Origin: Thiomonas intermedia
GTDB taxonomy: Bacteria; Pseudomonadota; Gammaproteobacteria; Burkholderiales; Burkholderiaceae_C
Assembly (NCBI RefSeq): GCF_002028405.1
Contig: NZ_CP020046.1
Coordinates: 1,364,001-1,428,000 of the forward strand
Reading direction: 5' to 3'
DNA: 64,000 nucleotides
Positions 17,749 through 27,820 of this stretch are shown in pieces (position 1 is the first letter of the stretch; each line of letters opens with the position of its first letter). The notes beneath the pieces were generated by a model, which saw nothing but the letters and a program-made list of their open reading frames with translations, made no database searches and had not been told where the DNA came from. The position numbers and the translations under genes are program-made.

Positions 17749-17888
17749 GAAACAGACTCCTGGCTGAGTGGAACGAAAGACGGGACGATGCCAATCGGCC
17801 GATTCAGTGTAAGCAAAAGTGACCTCATCTGCTGCCGCAGCTCAAGATCCAGCCTCGCCGGCGATGCCACAAAACCGGGCCCCAAACG

Positions 17889-17927
17889 CAAAAAAAAAGC
17901 GCAGTGCACGTCGGAAGCGCCTGCGCT
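17889..17927 (-). terminator. Orphan minus-strand terminator
   Basis: AGCGCAG at 17898-17904 pairs with CTGCGCT at 17921-17927, and nine A residues (17890-17898) on the left form a U-tract for leftward transcripts. No minus-strand gene lies upstream of it before 18540, so it may end an unannotated small RNA or protect the cytochrome c' gene from read-through. Confidence 0.5.
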
Positions 17928-18029
17928 CGGCTTAATATGCGCCTGTTTGAGTTTGATCCTCCTGCACGGTGGCGCCGATCGGGGCGCAGTCATGCCCAAC
18001 CAGCAGGTTCGGATTGGCTCAATCATTCC

Positions 18030-18052
18030 GCGGGCCGGAACCTCCGGCCCGC
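18030..18052. other. Perfect 10-bp dyad upstream of the SWIB gene
   Basis: GCGGGCCGGA-ACC-TCCGGCCCGC. It lacks a T-run on either side, so it is not a standard terminator. It could be an operator, or an RNA hairpin in a leader or small RNA. Confidence 0.45.
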
Positions 18053-18151
18053 CATCCATGACAACGGTGAATCTGCACGGCGCGCAGCAACCCCTCGGGC
18101 CAGCTGACGCGCCAGTGGATAACAAGCTCAACCTCTCGGAGTGCAATCAAT

Positions 18152-18451
18152 ATGGCCACTGCAAAACCCGCGGCAAAAAAAGCGACCGCCGCCAAAACCA
18201 CCCGTCAACCCAGCGCGGCGTTCATGAAACCGCTCACCCCTTCGGCCCATCTGGCTGCCGTCGTGGGCACCACCCCGCTGCCGCGCACCGAAGTGGTGAA
18301 GAAGCTGTGGGAATACATCAAAAAGCACAATCTGCAGGACGCCGCGAACAAGCGCATGATCAACGCCGACGCCAAGCTCAAGCCGATCTTCGGCAAGGAT
18401 CAGGTCAGCATGTTCGAGATGACCAAGCTGGTCGGCGCTCACCTGAAGTAA
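18152..18451 (+). CDS. SWIB/MDM2 domain protein
   Basis: A 99-residue protein: a Lys/Ala-rich basic tail (residues 1-22) and one SWIB domain (about 24-99) with LTPSAHLAAVVG, VKKLWEYIKKHNLQD and the closing MFEMTKLVGAHL. In eukaryotes SWIB is part of chromatin remodellers; in bacteria similar small proteins occur in chlamydiae and in Burkholderiales, with a suspected nucleoid role. The basic tail fits DNA contact. Monocistronic, with a terminator at 18506-18529. Confidence 0.92.
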   Translation: MATAKPAAKKATAAKTTRQPSAAFMKPLTPSAHLAAVVGTTPLPRTEVVKKLWEYIKKHNLQDAANKRMINADAKLKPIFGKDQVSMFEMTKLVGAHLK

Positions 18452-18505
18452 GACCCGACCGCACGGCGGAAGGCCTGGCCTACCCCTGTTTCGGCTCGTT
18501 GAACC

Positions 18506-18529
18506 AAGCCCGGCGATGCCGGGCTTTTT
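18506..18529 (+). terminator. Intrinsic terminator after the SWIB gene
   Basis: AAGCCCGGC-GAT-GCCGGGCTT followed by TTT; a compact stem of nine pairs with a U-tract. Confidence 0.9.
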
Positions 18530-18545
18530 GATGCCTTGACCCCTC

Positions 18546-19139
18546 ATGAATGCTTTGCGATCCCGCGCCCGGTCTCTGGGACTGATGCTCACCCTGGCGC
18601 TCTTCGGCCTGAGCGGCGTCCTGCCCGCGCAGGCACAAACGGTCTTGCCGCCTGTCGATGCCGCGACCAGCGCTGTCTCCAGCGGCTTTTCACCGTCCGG
18701 CGGCGCGCTCGCGCTGGTGCTGCGCACCATTGCGCAGGCCCACTCGCGCATCCAGATGGCGGCCTATCTGTTCACCTCGTCGGACGTTGCACGGGCCCTG
18801 GTGCAGGCGAAAAGGCGCGGCGTGGACGTTCAGGTGCTGGTGGACTGGAAGGGCAACTTCAAGGAGGAAGCCCGCTACGCGCAACACGCCCTGGGCATCT
18901 TGTTGAACGCGGGCATCGCGGTGCGCTCGATCGACGTCTATCCGATCTTCCACGACAAATACATGGTGATCGACGGCCGCACCGTGCAGACCGGCAGCTT
19001 CAACTACACCTACTCGGCGGCGCATCGCAACGCCGAGAATGTGCTGGTGGTCTGGAACGCCCCCGACCTGGCCGCCCACTACCAGTCCGACTGGCAGCGC
19101 AACTGGGCTCTGGGTCGGCCGGTGCAGTTGCCTTATTGA
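18546..19139 (+). CDS. Exported phospholipase D-family nuclease (Nuc/EndA-like)
   Basis: 197 residues with a signal peptide ending near AQA (residue 30). It carries a single HKD motif, H136-D-K138-YMVID143, followed by TGSFNYT, the pattern of the dimeric bacterial endonuclease Nuc, which cleaves DNA non-specifically in the periplasm. The N-terminal half keeps the IQMAAYLFTS and VDVQVLVD strands of the fold. It begins 16 bp after the SWIB terminator. No toxin or conjugation genes adjoin it. Confidence 0.87.
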   Translation: MNALRSRARSLGLMLTLALFGLSGVLPAQAQTVLPPVDAATSAVSSGFSPSGGALALVLRTIAQAHSRIQMAAYLFTSSDVARALVQAKRRGVDVQVLVDWKGNFKEEARYAQHALGILLNAGIAVRSIDVYPIFHDKYMVIDGRTVQTGSFNYTYSAAHRNAENVLVVWNAPDLAAHYQSDWQRNWALGRPVQLPY

Positions 19140-19274
19140 TGCCGCGGCTTCACCCCCATGGCGGCGCTGAATGACCTGAATTGCCGTGCTGTCGGCAGGG
19201 TGGCGCGCGTCATGGACGATGCGGCCTAAAATCCGTCCGTCGCAGAACCCTCGAATGTCCTTTGTAGGCTCCCC

Positions 19275-19790
19275 ATGAAATCCCTGCCCAAATCGCTGCT
19301 CGTCGTCATCGTTCTGGCCATCTTGGCTGTTGGCGGCTACCTGGGCTGGTCGGCGATGGACCAGAAACCCGCGGCGCCGAATGCCAGCTTCAGCCTGCTC
19401 GACGGCAAGACCGTCGATCTCTCGTCGTACCGCGGCAAGGTGGTTCTGGTGAATTTCTGGGCGACGAGCTGCACCACCTGCGTGGGTGAAATGCCCGATA
19501 TGGTCAAGACCTACGACGCGCTCAATCCCAAGGGCTTCGACCTCGTGGCCGTGGCGATGAGCTACGACAATCCGAGCTTTGTGCGGCATTTCGCGCAACA
19601 GCGCCAGCTTCCCTTCACCGTGGCCTACGACGCCAGCGGGCAGACGGCCAAGGCCTTCAAGGATGTGCGCCTGACGCCGACGAGCTTTCTCATCGACAAG
19701 TCGGGCCACATCGTCAAGCAGTATGTCGGCAGCCCCAACTTTGCCGAACTCCACCAGCTCATCGACCGCCTGCTGGCCCAGCAGGCCTGA
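19275..19790 (+). CDS. TlpA/ResA-like thiol-disulfide oxidoreductase
   Basis: 171 residues: one N-terminal membrane anchor (about 8-24), then a periplasmic thioredoxin fold with VNFWATSCTTC (active-site Cys66 and Cys69) and a cis-Pro in LTPTSFLID. The AhpC/TSA-type TlpA subgroup supports cytochrome c maturation or keeps periplasmic thiols reduced; which one is not clear. It converges on the LysR gene with 3 bp between stop codons. Confidence 0.9.
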   Translation: MKSLPKSLLVVIVLAILAVGGYLGWSAMDQKPAAPNASFSLLDGKTVDLSSYRGKVVLVNFWATSCTTCVGEMPDMVKTYDALNPKGFDLVAVAMSYDNPSFVRHFAQQRQLPFTVAYDASGQTAKAFKDVRLTPTSFLIDKSGHIVKQYVGSPNFAELHQLIDRLLAQQA

Positions 19791-19793
19791 CGC

Positions 19794-20705
19794 TCAGCTG
19801 GCCGTCTGCATGGTCGCCCGCTGGGTGAAGTGCAGCTTCAGATAGTCCAGCCACAGGCGCAGCCGCAAGGGCTGATGCTTGCGCTGGGTGAACACCGCGA
19901 AGATGCCATTGGGCGGCGCGGCAAAGTCTTCGAGGATGGCGACGAGCTTGCCGTCCTGCAGACTCATCCCGACTTCCCATAACGAACGCCAGGCGATGCC
20001 CCGGCCTTCGAGACACCATTGGTGCAGCACGGCGCCATCGGTGCAGTCCATGCGCCCGGTCACCCGCACATGCATGGTCTCGCCGTCGGCCTGGAACATC
20101 CAGCCGCGCGGCTGGCTGCTCACCGACGAATACGCCAGACACTGGTGGCGCGCAAGATCGGCGGGCGCGGCCGGGGTGCCGTGTCGCTGCAGATAGCCCG
20201 GCGCCGCCACGCAGACGCGCCGATTGTCCGCAAGACGCAGGCTGACCAGCGAGGAATCGGCCAGATCGCCCACACGCACCGCGCAGTCGTAGCCTTCGTT
20301 GACCAGATCGACCAGACGATCGGTCAGGTCGAGCGAGAGACTCACCTCGGGATGTTGATCGAGAAAACCGGGGATCAGCGGCGCGATATGGCGACGGCCG
20401 AAGCCCGCCGGCGCCGTGATGCGCAGATGACCGCTGGCCTTGACCCCGCCCGCGCTCACGCTGGCCTCGGCGTTCTGCAATTCAGCCAGCAGGCGCTGGC
20501 AGTCTTCGAGAAAGGCGCTGCCCTCGTCGGTCAGGCTGATGCGCCGCGTGGTGCGCAGCAGCAGTTTGACGCCCAGACGGGCTTCCAGCGCATCAATGCG
20601 GCGGCCGATGATGGCCGGCGCAACCCCTTCGACCTGCGCGGCGGCCGTCAAACTCCCGCGCGTCGCCACCGCGACAAAAGTCTCCAGCTGTTTGAGTTTG
20701 TCCAT
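19794..20705 (-). CDS. LysR-family transcriptional regulator
   Basis: 303 residues. Winged HTH at the N terminus (MDKLKQLETFVAVATRGSLT, VEGVAPAIIGRRIDALEARL) and a periplasmic-binding-like effector domain, of the CrgA/AaeR-like group. It is divergent from the malate synthase gene with 275 bp between them, a layout typical of LysR regulators controlling the facing gene, so aceB is the first candidate target; no T-N11-A site is obvious enough to mark. Confidence 0.92.
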   Translation of the reverse strand: MDKLKQLETFVAVATRGSLTAAAQVEGVAPAIIGRRIDALEARLGVKLLLRTTRRISLTDEGSAFLEDCQRLLAELQNAEASVSAGGVKASGHLRITAPAGFGRRHIAPLIPGFLDQHPEVSLSLDLTDRLVDLVNEGYDCAVRVGDLADSSLVSLRLADNRRVCVAAPGYLQRHGTPAAPADLARHQCLAYSSVSSQPRGWMFQADGETMHVRVTGRMDCTDGAVLHQWCLEGRGIAWRSLWEVGMSLQDGKLVAILEDFAAPPNGIFAVFTQRKHQPLRLRLWLDYLKLHFTQRATMQTAS

Positions 20706-20980
20706 AGCCGCAGCGTATTGCCCCGGAAAAAGTCATGAACCTTGATTGTGCGACAGACCGCCGGGCGCCCCCTCATGCGCGATGCTGCATTGCCGCATTC
20801 CATCCCTGACGACATCCTGACATCGCCAAAACGAAGAGGGTTAACGCCATGCTGTCAAACGATTGCGGTGCAGCATAAACTCTGGGCATCTCAAAAAGAT
20901 GGGCGTTTGCCGACGCGCCGCGCAATCCGTGGCGACGCGGCAGACGCAAGCCCTCGTCCACATTTACGGAGATCGCCCCC

Positions 20981-22567
<1,587 letters not shown>

Positions 22568-22599
22568 GTGGGCTGAACCGGGAAGGCGCTTCGGCACCA

Positions 22600-22622
22600 C
22601 AAAGCCGCCTTGGGCGGCTTTG
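22600..22622 (+). terminator. Hairpin terminator after aceB
   Basis: CAAAGCCGCC-TTG-GGCGGCTTTG, a ten-pair stem. The U-tract is weak (TCGTT). Confidence 0.7.
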
Positions 22623-22768
22623 TCGTTAGGAAGGCTGAATTGCGACAGTGTGCGGGCAAAACCCCACAGTTCCCGACCCACCCCCTGCGGGAAAGCGTGT
22701 CGGGTCGGCCAGGCCATGCAAAATGAGCCGCGTACAGGCCTTCCTGCGCATTGCCGTCCGAAACGCCC

Positions 22769-23983
22769 ATGCCTTTCAGCCTCACTACCGTCCAATGGCT
22801 GCTGCTCGCCGTAGCCGTGCAGCAGAGCATTTTTGCCGCAGCCTGGCTGGCCATCGAGCGGCTGGCGGGGCAAGCAGGAAGGAGCGCCCGCTTTTGGGCC
22901 TTGTTTTGCGGCATCGGAGCCGCCTCGGTCACGCTGCTGGCGCTGCGCGGCGTTCTGCCCGATCTGCTGGGCCACTCGATCGCCGATTTCCTGCTGGTGC
23001 TTTCCGCAGCGGCCGGGCGCCACGCGGCCGCCCTGTTTTTCGAACGCCCGACGCATGCCGTGGAACAGACGCTCACCCTCGCCCTGGCCGCGATCAGCCT
23101 GCTGGTCTACGGATCAGACGCCGAGCTGGATCACTGGCGCGTCGCCGTGGTCTGCCTGTTCACCGCCTGGATCGCCGCGCGGGCCGTCTGGGGCGTGCAT
23201 GCGCCCATGACGGCGGAATTCGGCGCGCCCCTCACCTGGGGGCTGCATATGCCGACCCTGCTGCTGTGCGCCGGACTGATCTGGCGCGGCCTCGCGGTCT
23301 TCTTGGGCCATGCAGCCGCGCCGGAGTATCGCAGCCCGGATCCCGTCAACGAATCCCTCGTGCTGGCCATGCTGGTGATCATGTCGTTTCTCAGCCTCGT
23401 GTACGGCGGCATGCTGATGGCGCGCCTGGTGCGCCGCCTGCGCGATCTCGCGCTGCGCGACAACCTCACGGGCCTGCTCAACCGGCGTGCCGCGCAGCAG
23501 TTGCTGGAACGCGAATGGGCGTCCTACCGCCAGAAGGATCTGCCGTTCTGCGTCCTGATGATCGACGTCGATCACTTCAAGCGCATCAATGACGAACACG
23601 GCCACGCCGTCGGCGATCAGGTGCTCAAGGCCCTGGCCACGCGGCTGCAGGACGGCACGCGGCCCAGCGACCATGTGGCCCGCATGGGCGGCGAGGAGTT
23701 TCTGGTTTTTCTGCCACAGACCGAGCTGACATCGGCACAGGCTGCGGCCGAGCGACTGCGACAGCATGTGGCCACCTGGACGCTGGACATCGAGGCCCCG
23801 AGCTTCACGGTCAGCATCGGCGTGGCCCAGGCCGCGTCGGCCGACAAGGCCTTCGACGATCTGCTCATCCGCGCCGACCGGGCGCTTTACGAAGCCAAAT
23901 CCGCCGGACGCAACCGCGTGCACCTGGCCATCTCGATGGACCTTGAGCCGCCCCACCTTGCCACCCCGGCATCTGCCCTCTGA
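22769..23983 (+). CDS. Membrane-bound diguanylate cyclase (GGDEF)
   Basis: 404 residues. The N-terminal 210 contain six or seven membrane helices and no named sensor domain; the C-terminal 165 form a GGDEF domain (LALRDNLTGLLNRR at its start, FCVLMIDVDHFKRINDEHGH, MGGEEF at about 307). The active-site variant GGEEF is catalytically competent. RPSD lies five residues before it, which is the RxxD inhibitory site, so product inhibition is expected. It makes the second messenger cyclic di-GMP. The ATG at 22769 is preferred to a TTG at 22751. Confidence 0.92.
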   Translation: MPFSLTTVQWLLLAVAVQQSIFAAAWLAIERLAGQAGRSARFWALFCGIGAASVTLLALRGVLPDLLGHSIADFLLVLSAAAGRHAAALFFERPTHAVEQTLTLALAAISLLVYGSDAELDHWRVAVVCLFTAWIAARAVWGVHAPMTAEFGAPLTWGLHMPTLLLCAGLIWRGLAVFLGHAAAPEYRSPDPVNESLVLAMLVIMSFLSLVYGGMLMARLVRRLRDLALRDNLTGLLNRRAAQQLLEREWASYRQKDLPFCVLMIDVDHFKRINDEHGHAVGDQVLKALATRLQDGTRPSDHVARMGGEEFLVFLPQTELTSAQAAAERLRQHVATWTLDIEAPSFTVSIGVAQAASADKAFDDLLIRADRALYEAKSAGRNRVHLAISMDLEPPHLATPASAL

Positions 23984-24033
23984 ATCACGCCCGCCCGACC
24001 TGCGCTCTGCCGCCTTGTTGCATACTTGCGCGC

Positions 24034-24516
24034 ATGACTGCCCATCGCCATCACGCACCCCCTTCCCATCCCGCGCAGAACACCTTGTCGCAGGCCGAAG
24101 CCTTATGCGCCGCGCGCGGCGTGCGCCTCACGCCGCTTCGGCGCCGGGTGCTGGAACTGGTGCAGTCGCGCCCCGAGGCCGTGAAGGCGTACGACCTGCT
24201 GGCCCAGTTGTCCACCGAGGATCACGCCGCCAAGCCGCCCACGGTGTACCGCGCGCTCGACTTCCTGCTGGAACAAGGGCTGGTCCACCGCGTCGACAGC
24301 CTGAACGCCTTTGTCAGCTGCAACCATCCGGACCAGCCACATGCCGCGCACCTGCTGCTTTGCGAGCGCTGCGGCCAGGTGCAGGAATTGCACAACGCGC
24401 CGATGGACGCCGCCATCGCCCAGGCCGTGGCGGCCACGGGTTTTGTCACCCGGCACGCGCGTCTTGAAGTACAGGGCCTGTGCGCGGCCTGCGCCGCCTC
24501 GGCCACGGCCGAGTGA
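24034..24516 (+). CDS. zur: Fur-family regulator, probable Zur
   Basis: 160 residues with a Fur winged helix (GVRLTPLRRRVLELV, KPPTVYRALDFLLEQGLVHRV). Metal ligands typical of Zur follow: SCNHPDQPHAAH, CERCG and the C-terminal CAAC. The HPDQPH form and the two CxxC pairs fit zinc uptake regulators better than Fur or PerR. No zinc transporter genes adjoin it, so the target is not shown by context. Confidence 0.85.
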   Translation: MTAHRHHAPPSHPAQNTLSQAEALCAARGVRLTPLRRRVLELVQSRPEAVKAYDLLAQLSTEDHAAKPPTVYRALDFLLEQGLVHRVDSLNAFVSCNHPDQPHAAHLLLCERCGQVQELHNAPMDAAIAQAVAATGFVTRHARLEVQGLCAACAASATAE

Positions 24517-24522
24517 CCCGTT

Positions 24523-24978
24523 TCAGCCCGCGGGCTTGAGGGTGTAGAGACGCACCAGGGTCAATCCCAGACCGAACAGCGAGCCCAGGGTGAGCCACAG
24601 ACGCAGTTGCAGGAACCACGCTGGCCACGGCAACTGCCGGCGCAGCATCACATCGGCCCCGTAGGCGACGGCCAGGCCGATGAACAGCCCGCTCATGCCG
24701 TAGACCCAGTTCGACGCCCAGGTCATGCGCCAGGCCCACAAGGGCAGCACCACGCCCCAGCCCAGCAACAGCCAGGGGCGCTGGACCTGTCCCTCCGGCT
24801 GGGCCAACGCGGCACCCCAATACAGCGCGCCGAGAAACGCCAGGACGGCCGCGGCATACTGCGCCTGGATCACCACCACGGCGGTCAGCGAGGTCTCGGG
24901 CGCAACCCAGGCGGCCAAACCCAGCGCGATGAACGGAATGAGCCCGGACAGGCCAAGCGCATAGGCGGGAAACTTCAT
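24523..24978 (-). CDS. DUF3429 family membrane protein
   Basis: 151 residues with about five hydrophobic helices (YALGLSGLIPFIALGLAAWV, YAAAVLAFLGALYWGAAL, and three more). The ALYWGAAL segment and the short polar loops match the DUF3429 group as I remember it. No enzymatic motif. The Met at 24978 begins the first helix. It lies 90 bp downstream of lipA on the same strand. Confidence 0.78.
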   Translation of the reverse strand: MKFPAYALGLSGLIPFIALGLAAWVAPETSLTAVVVIQAQYAAAVLAFLGALYWGAALAQPEGQVQRPWLLLGWGVVLPLWAWRMTWASNWVYGMSGLFIGLAVAYGADVMLRRQLPWPAWFLQLRLWLTLGSLFGLGLTLVRLYTLKPAG

Positions 24979-25068
24979 CAGGCGATCTCCAAAAGGATGC
25001 GGAACAGTCGGCACCGATTGTCGCCGCAACCCAGGCGGCGCAAGGTGCGCTGGCGCAAAGCCACGACC

Positions 25069-26034
25069 TCAGAGGCCGGCGGCATGCGCCTGCTGATCGG
25101 CGTGGTACGAAGATCGGACCATGGCGCCCACGGCCGCGTGGGTGAAACCCATGGCCATCGCCTCGCGCTCGAACATGGCGAAGGTGTCGGGGTGCACATA
25201 ACGCGCCACGGGCAGGTGGTGCCCGGTGGGCGCGAGATACTGGCCGATGGTGAGCATGTCGATGCCATGCGTGCGCATGTCGCGCATCACGTCGAGGATT
25301 TCATCATCGGTTTCACCCAGGCCGACCATCAGCCCGCTCTTGGTGGGTATGCCCGGGTAGCGCGTCTTGAAATCGGCCAGCAGTTTGAGGGAATGGGCGT
25401 AATCGGCGCCGGGACGGGCCTGTTTGTAGAGGCGCGGCACGGTTTCGAGGTTGTGATTCATCACGTCGGGCAGGCCGGCGGCGAACAGATCGAGCGCCTT
25501 GTCGAGCCGGCCGCGGAAATCGGGGACGAGCACCTCGATCTGCGTGCTGGGCGACAGCGCGCGCGTGGTCTGGATGCAGTCGACGAAGTGCTGGGCGCCA
25601 CCATCGCGCAGATCGTCACGGTCCACGCTGGTGATGACCACATAACGCAGCCGCATGGCGGCGATGGCCCGGGCCAGATGGCCGGGCTCTTCGGAGTCGA
25701 GCGGGTCGGGGCGGCCGTGACCGACGTCGCAGAACGGGCAGCGGCGGGTGCACTTGTCGCCCATGATCATGAAGGTCGCCGTGCCCTTGCCGAAGCATTC
25801 ACCGATGTTGGGGCAACTGGCCTCTTCGCACACGGTCACCAGTTTGTGCTCCCGCAGCAGGCCTTTGATGGCATAGAACTGCGAGGAAGGCGCCGCCGCC
25901 TTGACGCGGATCCAGTCGGGCTTGCGCAGCGGCGCGGCGCTCGCGGGCACGATCTTGATGGGAATGCGAGCGGTCTTGGCCTGCCCCTTCTGTTTGATCG
26001 TGGGGTCGGCAAGAGGGGGGGTGGGCGGGGTCAT
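25069..26034 (-). CDS. lipA: Lipoyl synthase
   Basis: A radical SAM enzyme that inserts two sulfurs into octanoyl groups on lipoyl domains. The 321-residue product has both iron-sulfur sets: the auxiliary cluster [12 protein letters not shown] (Cys69, 74, 80) and the SAM cluster CTRRCPFC (Cys95, 99, 102), plus the C-terminal RSSYHAD containing the conserved RSSY. The start at 26034 gives a Pro/Lys-rich N-terminal tail usual in betaproteobacteria. It follows lipB by 31 bp in the same direction, forming the lipB-lipA operon. Confidence 0.97.
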   Translation of the reverse strand: MTPPTPPLADPTIKQKGQAKTARIPIKIVPASAAPLRKPDWIRVKAAAPSSQFYAIKGLLREHKLVTVCEEASCPNIGECFGKGTATFMIMGDKCTRRCPFCDVGHGRPDPLDSEEPGHLARAIAAMRLRYVVITSVDRDDLRDGGAQHFVDCIQTTRALSPSTQIEVLVPDFRGRLDKALDLFAAGLPDVMNHNLETVPRLYKQARPGADYAHSLKLLADFKTRYPGIPTKSGLMVGLGETDDEILDVMRDMRTHGIDMLTIGQYLAPTGHHLPVARYVHPDTFAMFEREAMAMGFTHAAVGAMVRSSYHADQQAHAAGL

Positions 26035-26065
26035 CTGTAAGGGCTCGGCAGGCGAAAATTGAGGC

Positions 26066-26737
26066 TCAGACGCGCATGGTAGGCCCGGCGCCCGGCGTCT
26101 GCCAGAGCAGCCCGAATTCCTCGGCGAAGGCGCATGCGACCTGCTCCACGGTGGCGTGCACGCCCAGACTGGCCATGTCGAGGGTGCGAAGTCCGGGAAA
26201 GCCGCAGGGGTTGATCCAGCCGAACGGCTGCAGATCCATGGCCACGTTGATGGCAACCCCGTGATAGGTACAGCCATTGCGCACCTTGAGCCCGAGGGCC
26301 GAGATCTTCTCGCCCGAAGCGAGGTAGATGCCCGGTGCGCCAGGATGGCGCAGACCGACGATGTCCCATCGCGCCAGGGTGCGGATCACCGCCTCCTCGA
26401 TGCGCTGCACGGTCTCGCGCACCATCCAGTGACGTCGGCGAATGTCGAGCAGCAGGTAGATGACCGCCTGGCCTGGGCCGTGATAGGTGATCTGCCCGCC
26501 CCGGTCGGTCTGCACGACCGGCACTTCATGCGCCGCGAGCAGATGCTCCGGGCGACCCGCCTGGCCCTGGGTGAACACGGGCGGGTGCTCCACGCCCCAG
26601 AGCTGGTCGGGCGTCGCCGCGGTGCGGGTTTCGGTCAGCGCGCGCATGGCGTCCCAGGTCGGCAGATAGTCCTGCCGACCCTGCCAATGCCAGTTCAGCG
26701 CGGGCGGTTCGGGGCGTTCGAAGGGATCGGGGTTCAT
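26066..26737 (-). CDS. lipB: Octanoyl-(acyl carrier protein):protein transferase
   Basis: Transfers octanoate from ACP to lipoyl domains, the step before LipA. 223 residues with [14 protein letters not shown], the catalytic Lys144 in EKISALG and Cys178 in INPCGFPG. The ATG at 26737 is supported by the start of homology. It is divergent from the methyltransferase gene at 26919, with 181 bp between them. Confidence 0.95.
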   Translation of the reverse strand: MNPDPFERPEPPALNWHWQGRQDYLPTWDAMRALTETRTAATPDQLWGVEHPPVFTQGQAGRPEHLLAAHEVPVVQTDRGGQITYHGPGQAVIYLLLDIRRRHWMVRETVQRIEEAVIRTLARWDIVGLRHPGAPGIYLASGEKISALGLKVRNGCTYHGVAINVAMDLQPFGWINPCGFPGLRTLDMASLGVHATVEQVACAFAEEFGLLWQTPGAGPTMRV

Positions 26738-26918
26738 GCTAAGGTTGCGCTCAGTTGCGGCATCCACAATCAAAAAACAGCAGGGAGACAGCCCAAGACC
26801 GGTCCTAACCGGCTTCAATGTGTGCGTGCAATCCGTCTGGCCGTTCTGGCGCTTCGGCGCGGGGTTGCCTGGCTTTGTACGACATGGGTTTCAAACCGAG
26901 GAATTGTCCTGCATCCGC

Positions 26919-27593
26919 ATGAGCTCCACACCAACCCCATCCGTTTCCCGCGTACGCGCTGCGCAGCAGATCCGCACCTTTCTGAGCGCCTGGGCCCGCG
27001 ACCCGATGGGCGTGGCCGCGGTGCTGCCCTCGGGGCGGCAGCTCAGCCAGAAAATGCTCAAACCGCTGGCCCTGTTGCCCGACAGCAATCCGGCGCAGCA
27101 GCGCGTGATCGAGCTCGGTGCGGGTACGGGAGCCTTCACCCGCGCACTGGTCGATCACGGCGTGCACCGCGCCAACCTGCTGGTGGTCGAGCGCGACGCC
27201 TCGCTGCATGGTCTGCTGCGTCAGCGTTTTCCAGAGCTTCAGATCATCCAGGCCGATGCGTGCGCCTTGCGCACCACGGCCCAGTCCTCGGGCTATCTGG
27301 CCGAGGGCCCGGCCGACGCCGTCATCAGCGGGCTGGGGCTGCTGTCCATGCCGCGCACCATGCAGCGCTCGATTCTGAGCGAGGCGTTTTCGGTGCTGCG
27401 TCCCGGAGGCTGCTTTATCCAGTTCACCTACGGGCATGCCAGCCCCGTTTCACGCGCCTTGCGCGAGGAACTCGGGCTGCATGTGCACCGCTCGGGCCTG
27501 GCCTGGCGCAACGCGCCTCCGGCCTCGGTTTTCGTTTATCAGCGCGCTTTTACAGCCGCACACACCTCTGACACGCCCGGGACGACACAATAG
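26919..27593 (+). CDS. SAM-dependent methyltransferase, phospholipid N-methyltransferase-like
   Basis: 224 residues of class I methyltransferase: SAM-binding motif I VIELGAGTGAFTRALV, an acidic motif II LLVVERD, and AVISGLGLLSMP. The N-terminal RTFLSAWARDPMGVAAVLPS resembles PmtA-type phosphatidylethanolamine N-methyltransferases and the related rRNA-methylase-like group. A role in phosphatidylcholine or other lipid methylation is possible but not shown. The ATG at 26919 has CGAGGAA about 16 bp upstream, rather far; other starts in frame are possible. Confidence 0.8.
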   Translation: MSSTPTPSVSRVRAAQQIRTFLSAWARDPMGVAAVLPSGRQLSQKMLKPLALLPDSNPAQQRVIELGAGTGAFTRALVDHGVHRANLLVVERDASLHGLLRQRFPELQIIQADACALRTTAQSSGYLAEGPADAVISGLGLLSMPRTMQRSILSEAFSVLRPGGCFIQFTYGHASPVSRALREELGLHVHRSGLAWRNAPPASVFVYQRAFTAAHTSDTPGTTQ

Positions 27594-27603
27594 GCGCCAT
27601 GGC

Positions 27604-27632
27604 CCGCCGTTCACCGCGAGCGGCGGCTTTTT
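27604..27632 (+). terminator. Possible terminator after the methyltransferase gene
   Basis: CCGCCG (27604-27609) can pair with CGGCGG (27621-27626), followed by CTTTTT. The stem is only six pairs with an 11-nt loop, so it may be leaky, and the small gene at 27646 lies immediately after. Confidence 0.45.
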
Positions 27633-27645
27633 CAGGAAGCGCGCC

Positions 27646-27810
27646 TTGTTAGGATTTTTCGTCTCCGTCGTCATCTATCCTTTCGCCGTCTATGGCCTGC
27701 GTCGGTTCTTCACCGAGCGGCTGGGCATGGAAAGCCATATCGGATTTCTGGTGTTCCTGCTCGCCAGCGTGGTGAGCTGGCTGGCCGCCGAAGCCGTCGG
27801 ACGGCTTTAG
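27646..27810 (+). CDS. Small membrane protein, TTG start
   Basis: 54 residues with two hydrophobic helices (LGFFVSVVIYPFAVYGL and IGFLVFLLASVVSWLAAEA) joined by a charged loop (RRFFTERLGMES). There is no ATG in frame near the start of the hydrophobic region. TTG at 27646 has AGGAAG six bases before it, an excellent ribosome site, which decides the start. Function unknown; it ends 11 bp from the convergent cyclic-nucleotide-binding gene. Confidence 0.65.
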   Translation: MLGFFVSVVIYPFAVYGLRRFFTERLGMESHIGFLVFLLASVVSWLAAEAVGRL

Positions 27811-27820
27811 ACAACGCCGT

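Larger units (their letters stand above)
17749..18151. other. 403-bp intergenic region
   Basis: Lies between the leftward cytochrome c' gene and the rightward SWIB gene and must hold both promoters. It contains a 12-bp palindrome AATCGGCCGATT at 17793-17804, a minus-strand terminator (17889-17927) and a strong dyad (18030-18052). Open frames cross it, but none shows homology or a convincing ribosome site. Confidence 0.6.

Noticed and set aside
17788-18146. Protein gene in the cytochrome c'/SWIB gap
   Set aside because: Frames on both strands lack ribosome sites and would cross a terminator and a dyad; better explained as regulatory DNA.
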